Of a stretch of DNA of 64,000 nt, positions 18,572 to 27,760 are shown in pieces. Under the pieces are notes generated by a model. It did not search any database. It was given only the letters and a program-made list of their open reading frames with translations, and was not told the origin of the DNA. The DNA is from Ferroacidibacillus organovorans (GTDB taxonomy: Bacteria; Bacillota; Bacilli; Alicyclobacillales; SLC66): positions 54,533 through 118,532 of the forward strand of contig NZ_LSUQ01000005.1 of the NCBI RefSeq assembly GCF_001642725.1, in the 5' to 3' direction. Position 1 is the first letter of the stretch; each line of letters starts with the position of its first letter. The position numbers and the translations under genes were made by a program.

Positions 18572-19766
18572 AGCGATCTCCTTTCAAGCCAAGGGGATGG
18601 AGGGGGAGCGTTGCCTCAATGATCATGCCGTGCGGCTCATTTGCGCGAATGATAAGCGTACCACCCGCCTCTCGACTGCGTTCGCGCATCTGGGAGATGC
18701 CGTAACCGACGGGTGGATCGGCGTGCCGTGTGAAGATTCCGTCATCGACAACGCGCAGCGTTACTTGTTCATCTGCTTCTTCAACGCATACGGTCAATGT
18801 GGAGGTCTTTGCGTGTCGAACCGCATTCGTGAGCGCCTCTTGCAGGATGCGGTACAACGTTACACTGACCGAGTTTGGCCATTCAACCTGTTTTGCGTCT
18901 GCGTGGAAGGTACTGGGGATGCCAGCGCGCGCTTCTGTCTGATGAACCAATCCGCGCAGCGCAGAGAGTCCTAGCTTTGTCTCATCCTTCGACCACGCAA
19001 TCACTGCGCTCCGCACATCAGACATGGATTCGCGCGCGACACTCAGAAGTTCGGGAATCCGCGTTTTTGCGCCGTGCGGATCATCAGGCAGCATGAGATC
19101 GATTGCCTGAAGCGAGACGATCAGTGAGGTGAGCTGGTGACCGACACCGTCGTGAATGTCACGCGCGATGTGCGCCCGCTCTGCGAGTGCGGCGGACTGC
19201 ATCGCTTCGGCGGTTGCCGCTTGAAGCTCGTCGTGCGCGCGCTGCAGTTGTTGATGTGCCACTTCAAGCTCGGCGAGTCGGCGACGATCAAGTGTCCGCG
19301 CTTCGCGGCGCACGCGTCCGGCGTAGACACCAGCGTACGTCCCGATGAGCGGAAAGAGTACCTGCGGAGCGCTTTGCAGATCACGGCCAAGGCTGATGAT
19401 ACTCGCGGCGATCAGGCTGAGCAGAACTTGAATGGATTGGCGGCGAGAGAGGCGCGGAATGGCTGCGACGGAGCCGGCCGGGATAATGAGCAGGTTTGAA
19501 AGAATCGGTTGCAGATGAAACAGGTTGACGGCGACAAGGCAGTAGACGGCTGAACCGTAGAGAAAGCCTAGGATGACGGGCATTGGTTTATAGCGTAGGG
19601 GGAGCCAAAGGAAAATTGCCCAGAGGATGATGTACGTATAGACCCACGGTCGCGCCGTAAGGGAACCCCAGTATTGAAGCCCGTAAATGGCGAAGATGAT
19701 CAACATCGTTAGGGTGAGGCGCCTGAAGCGGCGTAGTTCGCTATTCGAAGGGGTAGGATGGCTCAA
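18534..19766 (-). CDS. DesK-like sensor histidine kinase
   Basis: 410 residues. Five or so membrane helices fill residues 20-150, then a coiled coil (about 150-195), the HisKA_3 box ARDIHDGVGHQL with phospho-His205, and an HATPase domain with the N-box LQEALTNAVRHAK and G-boxes (DDG, GYGISQMRERS). There is no large extracellular domain, so it likely senses the membrane itself, as DesK and LiaS-type kinases do. It overlaps the response regulator gene. Confidence 0.94.
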   Translation of the reverse strand: MSHPTPSNSELRRFRRLTLTMLIIFAIYGLQYWGSLTARPWVYTYIILWAIFLWLPLRYKPMPVILGFLYGSAVYCLVAVNLFHLQPILSNLLIIPAGSVAAIPRLSRRQSIQVLLSLIAASIISLGRDLQSAPQVLFPLIGTYAGVYAGRVRREARTLDRRRLAELEVAHQQLQRAHDELQAATAEAMQSAALAERAHIARDIHDGVGHQLTSLIVSLQAIDLMLPDDPHGAKTRIPELLSVARESMSDVRSAVIAWSKDETKLGLSALRGLVHQTEARAGIPSTFHADAKQVEWPNSVSVTLYRILQEALTNAVRHAKTSTLTVCVEEADEQVTLRVVDDGIFTRHADPPVGYGISQMRERSREAGGTLIIRANEPHGMIIEATLPLHPLGLKGDRYDDPSDPYPCRR

Positions 19767-19864
19767 GGGCTCCGTCTCCCGGTCTTAGATCGTCTCGTGT
19801 CGTCGTCATCGTACGCGATCGGAAAAGGAGTTGCAAGGGGAGCGGTTTGTTGTCGCCCTGCGCA

Positions 19865-19891
19865 AAAGGGAGGCTTCCTAAAGGAGCCTCC
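19865..19891 (-). terminator. terminator of the aldo-keto reductase gene
   Basis: GGAGGCT (19869-19875) pairs with AGCCTCC (19885-19891); on the minus strand a CTTTTG run follows. It lies 72 bases after the reductase stop. Confidence 0.75.
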
Positions 19892-19962
19892 GAGAAGCGC
19901 GTTTTTCTTGTCTCGCGTCATGCGTGGCGAAGGGTCGGAAATGCGCGATGAAGGGGGGGCGA

Positions 19963-20943
19963 TCAGCGGAATCCGAGCACAGGGTGTGGCACGTAAGGCT
20001 CTTCCATGCGCGCAATCTCATCTGCTGTGAGTACGACGGAGAGCGCGGCGACTGCATCGTCCAGATGGTGCATTTTGGTCGCTCCGACGATCGGCGCGCT
20101 GACCGCTGACGTTTGCAGTACCCAGGCGAGCGCGACTTGCGCGCGGGGAATCTCCCGCTTTGCGGCGACTTCGGCGACGCGCTCGACGACCTTTTTGTCG
20201 GCGTCAGCCGTGTCCGCATAGAGTGTCTTCCCAAACTCGTCAGTCTCTGAGCGCGCACTTTTTTCATCCCAGTCACGGGTGAGACGTCCACGCGCGAGCG
20301 GACTCCAGGGAATCACGCCGATGGATTCACTCTCGCAGAGCGGGAGCATCTCGCGCTCCTCTTCGCGGTAAAGCAGATTCACATAGTTTTGCATCGAGGC
20401 AAAGCGCGTCCAACCGTGTTTCTCAGACGTATGTAAGGCTTTGAGAAACTGCCACGCATACATGCTGGAGGCGCCGATATAGCGCGCTTTTCCCGCTTTG
20501 ACTACATCGTGAAGCGCCTCCAGCGTCTCTTCGATCGGCGTTTGGTAATCCCAGCGGTGGATTTGATAGAGGTCGACATAATCGGTACCCAAGCGTGTTA
20601 AACTCTGATCGATCTCGCTCATGATCGCTTTGCGGGAAAGTCCCGCGCCATTCGGTCCCACGTGCATGCGCCCGTGCACTTTCGTCGCGATCACCACTTC
20701 GTCGCGTGTTGCAAAATCGCGGAGGGCGCGTCCAACAATCTCTTCGCTGGTGCCATCAGAGTAAACGTTTGCCGTATCGAAAAAGTTGATGCCGAGTTCT
20801 AAGGCGCGTTTGATAAAAGGGCGACTCTGCACTTCGTCGAGCACCCAGCGATGGTTGCCGCGTTCAGGGACGCCGTAACTCATGCAACCGAGGCAGATGC
20901 GGGAAACCTCAAGTCCTGTACGGCCAAGTTTCGTATACTCCAC
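19963..20943 (-). CDS. aldo/keto reductase
   Basis: NADPH-dependent carbonyl reductase of the AKR fold, 326 residues. The catalytic tetrad is Asp56 and Tyr61 (FDTANVYSDG), Lys88 (ATKV) and His129 (QIHRWD). The C-terminal cofactor loop PIVGATKMHHLDDA is typical of the YhdN/YajO group. It stands alone with its own terminator, divergent from oligopeptidase B. Natural substrate unknown; a general aldehyde-detoxifying role is the usual guess for the group. Confidence 0.94.
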   Translation of the reverse strand: MEYTKLGRTGLEVSRICLGCMSYGVPERGNHRWVLDEVQSRPFIKRALELGINFFDTANVYSDGTSEEIVGRALRDFATRDEVVIATKVHGRMHVGPNGAGLSRKAIMSEIDQSLTRLGTDYVDLYQIHRWDYQTPIEETLEALHDVVKAGKARYIGASSMYAWQFLKALHTSEKHGWTRFASMQNYVNLLYREEEREMLPLCESESIGVIPWSPLARGRLTRDWDEKSARSETDEFGKTLYADTADADKKVVERVAEVAAKREIPRAQVALAWVLQTSAVSAPIVGATKMHHLDDAVAALSVVLTADEIARMEEPYVPHPVLGFR

Positions 20944-21061
20944 GTCGTGACGCCTTCTTTCCTTTGGTCTCCTCTCATTTTAACGCTTTCTCCAAAATGC
21001 GGATAGGCGTTTTAGAGACATGGTGCTATGATGAGAGTGATACGTTTTAAGGGGGAGTTTC

Positions 21062-23116
21062 ATGCAGAGCCCGATGGCGAAACGCATTCCACATGTACAT
21101 ACATTGCATGACGATCAACGCGTCGATGATTACTACTGGTTGCGGGAAAAGACGAACTCTGAGGTACTTGAATATCTTGAGGAAGAAAACCGCTATTATG
21201 ACGAAAAGATGAAACCGCTTCAATCGCTGAAAGACCGCATTTTTGAAGCGATGAAAGCGCGTGTCCCAGAGGTAGAGATGCAAGTTCCGGTGCAAAATGG
21301 GGACTACTTTTATTATGCGCGTCAGGAGAAGGCGCTGCAGTATCCGATCTATGCGCGAAAGTGCGCGAAAAATCGCGATGAACTGCGTGATGCGCGCGAG
21401 GAGATCGTGCTCGATCTGAATGAGCTGGCGCGCGCTGGCGGCTATCTGAGTGTGACCGTTCAGCGCATCAGCCCGGATCAACAAAAACTTGCCTATCTTG
21501 AGAATCGGGATGGTACGGATCAGTACACGGCGTATGTCAAAGACTTGGCGACAGGGGAACTCCTCTCGGATCAGATTCCGAACGTGTTTATCGCGGGGAG
21601 TCTTGAGTGGGATGGTACGGGGCGCTATCTGTTTTATGTCACAGTTGATGAAACGCAGCGTCCGTATCGGCTTTATCGGCACGAGCTAGGGAGCACGCAA
21701 GAAGATGAGCTGATCTACGAAGAGCGCGACACGGCGTTTACGATCGATGTGTATAAAGCTCGATCGGGAAGATTTCTCTTCCTGCAATGTTCGACAAAGG
21801 CCACGAGCGAAGTTCATTTTTTAGAGGCGGACAGGCCACGCGAATCCTTCCAATGCTTTGAAGCGCGCAGAGACGGCATTCTATATGAACTGGAACATTG
21901 GCGTGATGACTTTTTGCTTCTCACAAATGAGAATGCGGCGAACTTTACGGTGTTTACATGTTCGATCCGTGGTGACGACCCCGCGCGAAAAAAAGAATTG
22001 GTTCCGTATGACGCGGCGCGCTATCTTCAGGCGCTGCATCCGTTTGCGGATCACTTGTTGCTTGAAGGGCGAGCGGGCGGATCGACGCAGATCTGGCGCT
22101 ATGAGGATCGGCGGTTGGAGCCGCTCACTTGGGATGAGTCGGTGTACACGGTGAACGTTGGCAGAAATCCGGAGTATCGGGCCAGCGAAGTGTTGATTGA
22201 GTATCAATCCTTTTTGACACCGCGCACGACGATCGCGCTCAGGCTGAGTGATGGTCAAAAGACGGTACTGCAAGAGAGTCCGGTGGCGGGCGAGTATGTA
22301 CGCGACGCCTATCGCCAAGAGCGACGATTTGCGATCGCTGAAGATGGGACGCGCGTGCCTTATCTTTTGGTGTATCATCGCGACGCCATGACGAAAGGAC
22401 CAGCCCCGCTCCTTCTGTATGCGTACGGGAGTTACGGCATCAACATGGACGCCCATTTTGATCCGCAGCACATTCCGCTCCTTGACGCGGGATTGGTCAT
22501 GGCGATTGCGCAGATCCGCGGTGGATCGGAGATGGGGCGCACATGGTATGAGGATGGGAAACTGTTTCGCAAGCGCAACACCTTTACGGACTACATTGCG
22601 GTCGCGAAGGATTTGCTTGCGCGCAACGACACGAGTAAAAAGCTGCTTGCCGCGCGTGGGGGAAGCGCAGGCGGTCTCTTGATGGGGGCTGTTGCGAACC
22701 TCGCGCCGGAGCTTTTTCAAGTCGTCATCGCAGATGTTCCGTTTGTGGACGTTGTCACGACGATGCTTGATACGTCGATTCCGCTGACGAGTCTTGAGTG
22801 GGATGAGTGGGGAAACCCACAGGATGCAGCGTACTATGCGTATATGAAGTCGTACAGTCCGTATGATCAGGTGGAGGCAAAAGCGTATCCAAACATGCTC
22901 GTCACAACCGGGTTAAACGATCCGCGCGTCGGCTACTTTGAACCGGCGAAGTGGGTGGCGCGCCTGCGTGCGACGAAGACGGATGATCACACACTGCTAC
23001 TCAAAACGCATATGGGGGCGGGCCATTTTGGTTCCTCCGGGCGATTCAGCCATATGGAAGAGATGGCGGAGCGGTACGCATTTTTATTTCACCATCTCGG
23101 GCTATCGTTTGCTTGA
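21062..23116 (+). CDS. ptrB: oligopeptidase B (S9 family serine peptidase)
   Basis: Cytoplasmic prolyl-oligopeptidase-fold enzyme that cleaves short peptides after basic residues. The N-terminal two thirds form the beta-propeller that limits substrate size; the C-terminal hydrolase domain has the triad Ser535 (GGSAGG), Asp620 (LNDPRV) and His655 (GAGHFG). 684 residues matches the family. Start ATG follows GGGGGAG. No signal peptide is seen. A hairpin directly after the stop suggests a single-gene unit. Confidence 0.95.
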   Translation: MQSPMAKRIPHVHTLHDDQRVDDYYWLREKTNSEVLEYLEEENRYYDEKMKPLQSLKDRIFEAMKARVPEVEMQVPVQNGDYFYYARQEKALQYPIYARKCAKNRDELRDAREEIVLDLNELARAGGYLSVTVQRISPDQQKLAYLENRDGTDQYTAYVKDLATGELLSDQIPNVFIAGSLEWDGTGRYLFYVTVDETQRPYRLYRHELGSTQEDELIYEERDTAFTIDVYKARSGRFLFLQCSTKATSEVHFLEADRPRESFQCFEARRDGILYELEHWRDDFLLLTNENAANFTVFTCSIRGDDPARKKELVPYDAARYLQALHPFADHLLLEGRAGGSTQIWRYEDRRLEPLTWDESVYTVNVGRNPEYRASEVLIEYQSFLTPRTTIALRLSDGQKTVLQESPVAGEYVRDAYRQERRFAIAEDGTRVPYLLVYHRDAMTKGPAPLLLYAYGSYGINMDAHFDPQHIPLLDAGLVMAIAQIRGGSEMGRTWYEDGKLFRKRNTFTDYIAVAKDLLARNDTSKKLLAARGGSAGGLLMGAVANLAPELFQVVIADVPFVDVVTTMLDTSIPLTSLEWDEWGNPQDAAYYAYMKSYSPYDQVEAKAYPNMLVTTGLNDPRVGYFEPAKWVARLRATKTDDHTLLLKTHMGAGHFGSSGRFSHMEEMAERYAFLFHHLGLSFA

Positions 23117-23120
23117 TGGG

Positions 23121-23158
23121 TGTGCAGGGGCGGATGTTGATGGAGCCGTCCCTGCACA
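23121..23158 (+). terminator. hairpin after oligopeptidase B
   Basis: TGTGCAGGGGCGG (23121-23133) pairs with CCGTCCCTGCACA (23146-23158), 13 bp with one G-T wobble, five bases after the stop. The following bases are not T-rich. Confidence 0.6.
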
Positions 23159-23193
23159 ATCAGAAACCAAAAATCTCGAAAACCTGAATTGGG

Positions 23194-23222
23194 TTGCACA
23201 ATTTGTATTTTCTATGCATAAT
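23194..23222 (+). promoter_or_regulatory. candidate sigma-A promoter before the MFS gene
   Basis: TTGCAC (23194-23199), 17-base spacer, CATAAT (23217-23222), in an AT-rich leader about 100 bases before the gene. Confidence 0.55.
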
Positions 23223-23322
23223 ATTTCGGTACACGTAATAGATTGCTGGGATTTTAGCAGTGCTATTAAATCGCACTATACTTCCATAAATCAGGGATCT
23301 ATTAAGAATTGGAGTGAATGCA

Positions 23323-24531
23323 GTGACATCTCGCACAACCGACGTAACCGACGCGCATAGGCAAACGCACAATTCGTTTTCGCTCTCCTACTTTCGTCAA
23401 CCGCTCGCCGTCTATGCCGTCGCGTTCGCGTGCGTCATCGCGTTTATGGGGCTAGGGCTGGTCGATCCGATTCTTCCGGCGATTTCGAAGCAACTGCACG
23501 CGACACCGAGTCAGGTCGAGCTTCTTTTTAGCAGCTACAATCTTGTCACAGGGCTTGCGATGATCATCACAGGCGCGGTTTCTTCGCGTATCGGCTTTAA
23601 GTCCACCCTCTTAACCGGACTTTTAATCATCGTCATCTTCTCCGCACTGGGTGGGAGTGCGCACTCGATTGCGCAGATCGTCTGGTTTCGCGCAGGCTGG
23701 GGGCTTGGCAATGCGCTCTTTATCGCGACAGCGCTCGCCGTCATCGTAGGCGTGGCGAACGGTGGCACGGCAGGGGCGATTATCCTGTATGAGGCGGCGC
23801 TTGGCCTTGGCATCTCGGTCGGGCCGCTGCTTGGCGGCGAACTTGGAAGCATTTCCTGGCGCGGACCCTTTTATGGCGTTGCGACACTCATGGCGCTCGC
23901 CTTCATTCTCGTTTCGGTGCTACTGAAAAAAGTCCCACGCTCTGCGCGCCGGTCAAGCGTCACGGAGCCATTTCGCGCGCTGCGCCACAAGGGACTCTTG
24001 ACGATGGGGATTACCGCGTTTCTCTACAATTTTGGTTTCTTCACGCTGCTCGCGTATACCCCGTTTGTCTTAAACATGGATGCGCACCATCTGGGGTACG
24101 TGTTTTTCGGGTGGGGCGTGATGCTCGCGATCACGTCCGTGTTCGTCGCGCCGAGCCTGCGTGTTCGCTTTGGAACGCGCACGACACTCTACGGAGTGCT
24201 CGGATTGATCGCGCTCGATCTTTTCGTCATGGGAATCGGATTAGCCTCCATCCCACTCCTTGTGACGTGCGTCATTGTGGCGGGCGCGTTTCTCGGAATA
24301 AACAACACCGTCATCACCACCGCAGTGATGGACGTTTCGCCTTTTGAACGGCCGATTGCGTCAGCGGCATACAGTTTTGTGCGTTTCATGGGAGGGGCGA
24401 TTGCGCCGTGGCTTTCCGGCAAGCTGGCCGTCTGGTTCAATCCGCACGTTCCTTTCTATGTCGGCGCGTTTGGTGTCTTCCTTGCGATTGTCACACTGGT
24501 TATCGGTCGCAGACATCTCGCCAACGTGTAA
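23323..24531 (+). CDS. MFS drug-type efflux transporter
   Basis: About 402 residues with 12 predicted membrane helices. The loop between helices 2 and 3 carries the MFS motif A in altered form (GAVSSRIGFKSTLL), and the fold begins with GLGLVDPILPAISKQL, typical of the DHA1 drug-proton antiporters annotated as YfmO-like. The GTG at 23323 lies eight bases after GGAG and is the likely start; an in-frame GTG at 23314 overlaps that binding site. Monocistronic as far as can be seen. Substrate unknown. Confidence 0.9.
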   Translation: MTSRTTDVTDAHRQTHNSFSLSYFRQPLAVYAVAFACVIAFMGLGLVDPILPAISKQLHATPSQVELLFSSYNLVTGLAMIITGAVSSRIGFKSTLLTGLLIIVIFSALGGSAHSIAQIVWFRAGWGLGNALFIATALAVIVGVANGGTAGAIILYEAALGLGISVGPLLGGELGSISWRGPFYGVATLMALAFILVSVLLKKVPRSARRSSVTEPFRALRHKGLLTMGITAFLYNFGFFTLLAYTPFVLNMDAHHLGYVFFGWGVMLAITSVFVAPSLRVRFGTRTTLYGVLGLIALDLFVMGIGLASIPLLVTCVIVAGAFLGINNTVITTAVMDVSPFERPIASAAYSFVRFMGGAIAPWLSGKLAVWFNPHVPFYVGAFGVFLAIVTLVIGRRHLANV

Positions 24532-24625
24532 TCATGCGTGGGCTTCTTGCCGTTTTGTGGTAGGCTAGTGACGAACGAAACGTGGCAGTGCAGTCCATCC
24601 AAAGATGAAGTGGGGGCGCAATACA

Positions 24626-25870
24626 ATGGATGATCTCATCCGTAAATATGCCGAACTCGCCGTGCGTGTCGGCGTCAATGTACAACCTGGACAACCGCTG
24701 GTCATCGGCTTTGGCCTGCGTCAGGTTCTTCCCGAACATATCGCGTTTGCGCGTCAACTCACAGAGGCGGCCTACGCGGCGGGGAGTTCGTATGTCCATG
24801 TGGAGTGGGGTGATGAGGCGTGGAGCCGTGAGACGCTTAAGCACGGCTCACTCGCACTGCTTGATCAACGCGCCGCGTGGCATGCGCAGTGGATTGAGAA
24901 GCTCGCGGCAGAACAGGCGGCGTTCATCGCGATCTCGGCGACGGACCCGAGCTTGTACGACGGAATCGCGAGTGATCGTGTCCATCAATACAACTCGGCG
25001 GTGGCGAATGAACTGCGCGCGTTCAATCAAAAGCGCACAAATGACGAATACGCGTGGACGATCCTTGCGGCACCGACGCAGGCATGGGCAAACTGGGTCG
25101 AGCGTCACCTCCCAGAGCGTGAGCGCGTCGCGGCGCTGTGGGATGACATTCTCTTTTGCACGCGCGCAACGGCTGACGATCCGGTCGCGGAATGGAAGGC
25201 GCATCTTCACGCTCTGTCCGCGCGAAGCGCGTGGTTAAACGAGTTAAATATCACGAAATTTCACTACCGTTCGGCAGGAACCGATCTTGAAATCGCCATG
25301 CCAAACGGATACTATTTCACGGCAGCGCAGCACAAGACGCCGTCTGGCGTTCCGTTCACAGCGAATATCCCGACCGAAGAGGTCTACTCCGTGCCAAAGC
25401 GCACGGGTGTAAACGGCTACGTGACGAGCACAATGCCGCTCAATCATCAGGGGAGCCTCATCGAAGGCATCTTTTTGCGCTTCGTGAATGGACGCATCGT
25501 GGAGTATCGCGCCAGTAAAGGGCAGGATGCGCTGGCAAAGATCGTCGAGTCGGACGAAGGCAGCCACTACCTCGGCGAGATTGCGCTTGTGCCGAAATCT
25601 TCGCCGATCGCCAAACGCGGGCGGCTGTTTTACAATACACTGTTTGACGAAAACGCGTCGTGTCACCTTGCGATCGGCGAATCGTATCCACTGATCGAGG
25701 GTGGCCATTTACTCTCAAGAAGCGAGTGGGCGGCAAACGATCTGAATGAGAGCGTCAAGCATGTCGACTTTATGATCGGGTCGAATGATTTGAGCATTGA
25801 CGGTGTGGATCGCGAAGGACGCGTCATCCCAATCTTTCGCGATGGTACCTGGGCGAATGAACTGCGTTAA
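24626..25870 (+). CDS. M29-family aminopeptidase (AmpS/PepS)
   Basis: Metal-dependent cytoplasmic aminopeptidase of about 414 residues. The C-terminal metal site shows as GEIALVPKSSPI, then FYNTLFDENASCHLAIGESY, then HVDFMIGSNDLSIDG, the order seen in thermophilic aminopeptidase AmpS. The N-terminal half is the dimerisation domain. The ATG at 24626 is nine bases after a GGGGG tract; the earlier in-frame ATG at 24605 lacks a binding site. A terminator hairpin follows. Confidence 0.93.
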   Translation: MDDLIRKYAELAVRVGVNVQPGQPLVIGFGLRQVLPEHIAFARQLTEAAYAAGSSYVHVEWGDEAWSRETLKHGSLALLDQRAAWHAQWIEKLAAEQAAFIAISATDPSLYDGIASDRVHQYNSAVANELRAFNQKRTNDEYAWTILAAPTQAWANWVERHLPERERVAALWDDILFCTRATADDPVAEWKAHLHALSARSAWLNELNITKFHYRSAGTDLEIAMPNGYYFTAAQHKTPSGVPFTANIPTEEVYSVPKRTGVNGYVTSTMPLNHQGSLIEGIFLRFVNGRIVEYRASKGQDALAKIVESDEGSHYLGEIALVPKSSPIAKRGRLFYNTLFDENASCHLAIGESYPLIEGGHLLSRSEWAANDLNESVKHVDFMIGSNDLSIDGVDREGRVIPIFRDGTWANELR

Positions 25871-25905
25871 ACGCAGTTGAAGCAAGCCCTCCTTGACTCG
25901 AGTGA

Positions 25906-25950
25906 AAAACCCAGCGGCGTATCCTGAACGTGGGATGCGCGTTGGGTTTT
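25906..25950 (+). terminator. terminator of the aminopeptidase gene
   Basis: AAACCCAGCG pairs with CGCGTTGGGTTT (one G-T pair and a small asymmetry) and ends in TTTT. It begins 36 bases after the stop. Confidence 0.75.
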
Positions 25951-25983
25951 GCGGTAAGGGGTCGAATCCCCCTTAAAAATCAT

Positions 25984-26000
25984 CTATACTATCGGTATAG
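25984..26000. promoter_or_regulatory. inverted repeat upstream of cysC
   Basis: CTATAC, five bases, GTATAG: exact 6-base arms, about 30 bases before the cysC start, overlapping a TATACT -10-like box. Possible operator or promoter element for the sulfation cluster. Confidence 0.4.
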
Positions 26001-26028
26001 CTTGTGAGAAAATCCAGCATGGCGAGAG

Positions 26029-26649
26029 GTGCGTACATCGTTCGTGGATCACACATCGAATTTGACCGAAGTGAAGTTAACCGTTACAAAAGAAGATTTT
26101 CATAAACAAAATGGCCATCGGAGCACGGCGATCTGGTTGACGGGGTTGTCAGGGGCAGGCAAATCGACCATCGCAACGGCGCTTGAGACAGAGCTATTTC
26201 GTCGCGGTATTCATACGTATCTATTAGACGGAGATAATGTGCGACTGGGGTTAAATCGAGACTTGGGTTTCTCAGAAGAAGATCGTCGCGAGAACATTCG
26301 ACGTGTCGCCGAAGTATCGAAACTGTTTGTCGAGGCAGGGACGGTAGTGATCGTTGCGTTCATCTCACCGTATCGCAACGACCGGGATGAGGCGCGCGCG
26401 CGGTTTGAAGAAGGTGAGTTTCTTGAAGTGTTTGTCGACTGCCCAATTGATGTGTGTGAAGAGCGAGATCCTAAAGGTCTGTATAAAAAGGCCAAGGCGG
26501 GAACCATTCCGCAGTTTACGGGAATTTCTTCTCCTTATGAGCCGCCACTCCAACCGGAATTTCACTTGAGAACGGACTTGCACTCCCCCGAAGCGTGTGT
26601 CGCGTTGTTGGTCGAGGGGTTGCTTGAGCGCATCACGCCCCGCGCGTAG
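26029..26649 (+). CDS. cysC: adenylylsulfate (APS) kinase
   Basis: Phosphorylates adenosine 5'-phosphosulfate to PAPS, the sulfate donor. P-loop GLSGAGKS (39-46), DGDNVR (67-72), the active serine in FISPYR (Ser113) and the KGLYKKA segment are all present. 206 residues matches stand-alone CysC. No ATP sulfurylase or PAPS reductase gene is near; instead a PAP phosphatase-type gene and a sulfotransferase follow, so the PAPS is likely meant for sulfation as well as, or rather than, assimilation. The GTG start at 26029 is weakly supported and a slightly later start is possible. Confidence 0.95.
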   Translation: MRTSFVDHTSNLTEVKLTVTKEDFHKQNGHRSTAIWLTGLSGAGKSTIATALETELFRRGIHTYLLDGDNVRLGLNRDLGFSEEDRRENIRRVAEVSKLFVEAGTVVIVAFISPYRNDRDEARARFEEGEFLEVFVDCPIDVCEERDPKGLYKKAKAGTIPQFTGISSPYEPPLQPEFHLRTDLHSPEACVALLVEGLLERITPRA

Positions 26650-26734
26650 CAAAAGGGTCTCCGCGTGACGATCAAAAAAGTGGATCGCATCGCTGTCGCG
26701 CGATGGTGGCGTGCGATCCCAACCTAGGAGCTTC

Positions 26735-27760
26735 ATGATGACAGCCAATCTGGATTATGAGACCGTCAAGTCAGTCCTTCGCTCGGAAAATCAGTTTATT
26801 CTCGTGACCCATCGTCGAGGAGATGCGGATTCGGCGAGCGCATTCGCGCTTGCTGAAGCGCTTCAGATCATGGGGAAGCGCGTGGGGGTTCTCCATGATG
26901 TGCCAGGCTATCTTGAATGGCTCTTTGCACCGTATCGCGTGCAATCGCTGGATCGGACTCAACCGATCTGCTTTGTCGCACTCGATACGGGAAACTATGC
27001 GCGCCTTGCGCTGCCAGAAGAGATTCGCGCTAAGATAGAACAAATGATTCGCGAGGCAGGGCGAGAAGACAAGGTGGAACGAGGCGCACTCCACGCGCTG
27101 CTTCCGTTTGATCTTGTCATTGATCACCACGCGTCCAATCCGGGGTACGGCCGCTGTAACTGGATTGATCCAACAGCGAGCAGCACGTCTGAGTTGTTGA
27201 CGATGCTCCTGCTCGATCTGGAACAAGAGACGAACCATACGCTCTTCACTGAAGCGATCTGTCAGAGTCTATTTGCGGGAATTGTATCTGATACGCAGTG
27301 GTTTTTGCGCGACACGACTGCGCGCACGTACGAGATGGCAGGCGTGCTTGAACAGCGCGCGACACTCGACAAAGCGGATATCGCCGCGAATCTCTTGCAG
27401 CGTTCCCCTGCCTACGTGGAACTCGGCACCGTGCTTCGCAAAAACATGCGCGTGACAGGCGCTGTCGCGTGGTCATTTCTAGATTACGCCTCGATTCGCA
27501 CGCTCGGCGCAGATGCAGAAGAAGCTGCGTTGCTGATTGAAGAGTTGGAGAAGATCCCATGTAAGATCGCCGTGCTCTTTGTCGAAGAGACCGTTGGCAC
27601 GATTCGCGTTCGCCTGCGCGGCAAAGGAATACCTATTCTTGAACTGGCAAAACGTCACGGAGGCGGTGGACATTTGCGACGGGCCGGCGTAATGCTGAAA
27701 AATCGTCAAGAGGTCGCCCGCTTCATTGAAGACGCAGTAAAGGAGTCGAATCGCACGTGA
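26735..27760 (+). CDS. DHH/DHHA1 phosphoesterase, NrnA-like (PAP phosphatase / nanoRNase)
   Basis: About 341 residues. DHH-family motifs are His26, Asp30 and Asp32 (THRRGDADS), Asp84 (DTGN), Asp-His-His 130-132, and a C-terminal DHHA1 domain ending with GGGGHLRRAG. In Bacilli NrnA hydrolyses pAp (3'-phosphoadenosine 5'-phosphate, left after PAPS is used) to AMP and also degrades very short RNA. The first motif departs from the usual NPDGDAIGS wording but keeps its metal ligands. Start ATG at 26735 follows TAGGAG. Its stop overlaps the sulfotransferase start (GTGA), a tight link to PAPS use. Confidence 0.9.
   Translation: MMTANLDYETVKSVLRSENQFILVTHRRGDADSASAFALAEALQIMGKRVGVLHDVPGYLEWLFAPYRVQSLDRTQPICFVALDTGNYARLALPEEIRAKIEQMIREAGREDKVERGALHALLPFDLVIDHHASNPGYGRCNWIDPTASSTSELLTMLLLDLEQETNHTLFTEAICQSLFAGIVSDTQWFLRDTTARTYEMAGVLEQRATLDKADIAANLLQRSPAYVELGTVLRKNMRVTGAVAWSFLDYASIRTLGADAEEAALLIEELEKIPCKIAVLFVEETVGTIRVRLRGKGIPILELAKRHGGGGHLRRAGVMLKNRQEVARFIEDAVKESNRT

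Noticed and set aside
24630..25238. 202-codon plus-strand frame overlapping the M29 aminopeptidase gene
   Set aside because: Arg-rich frame-shift shadow of the real gene with no motif or binding site.
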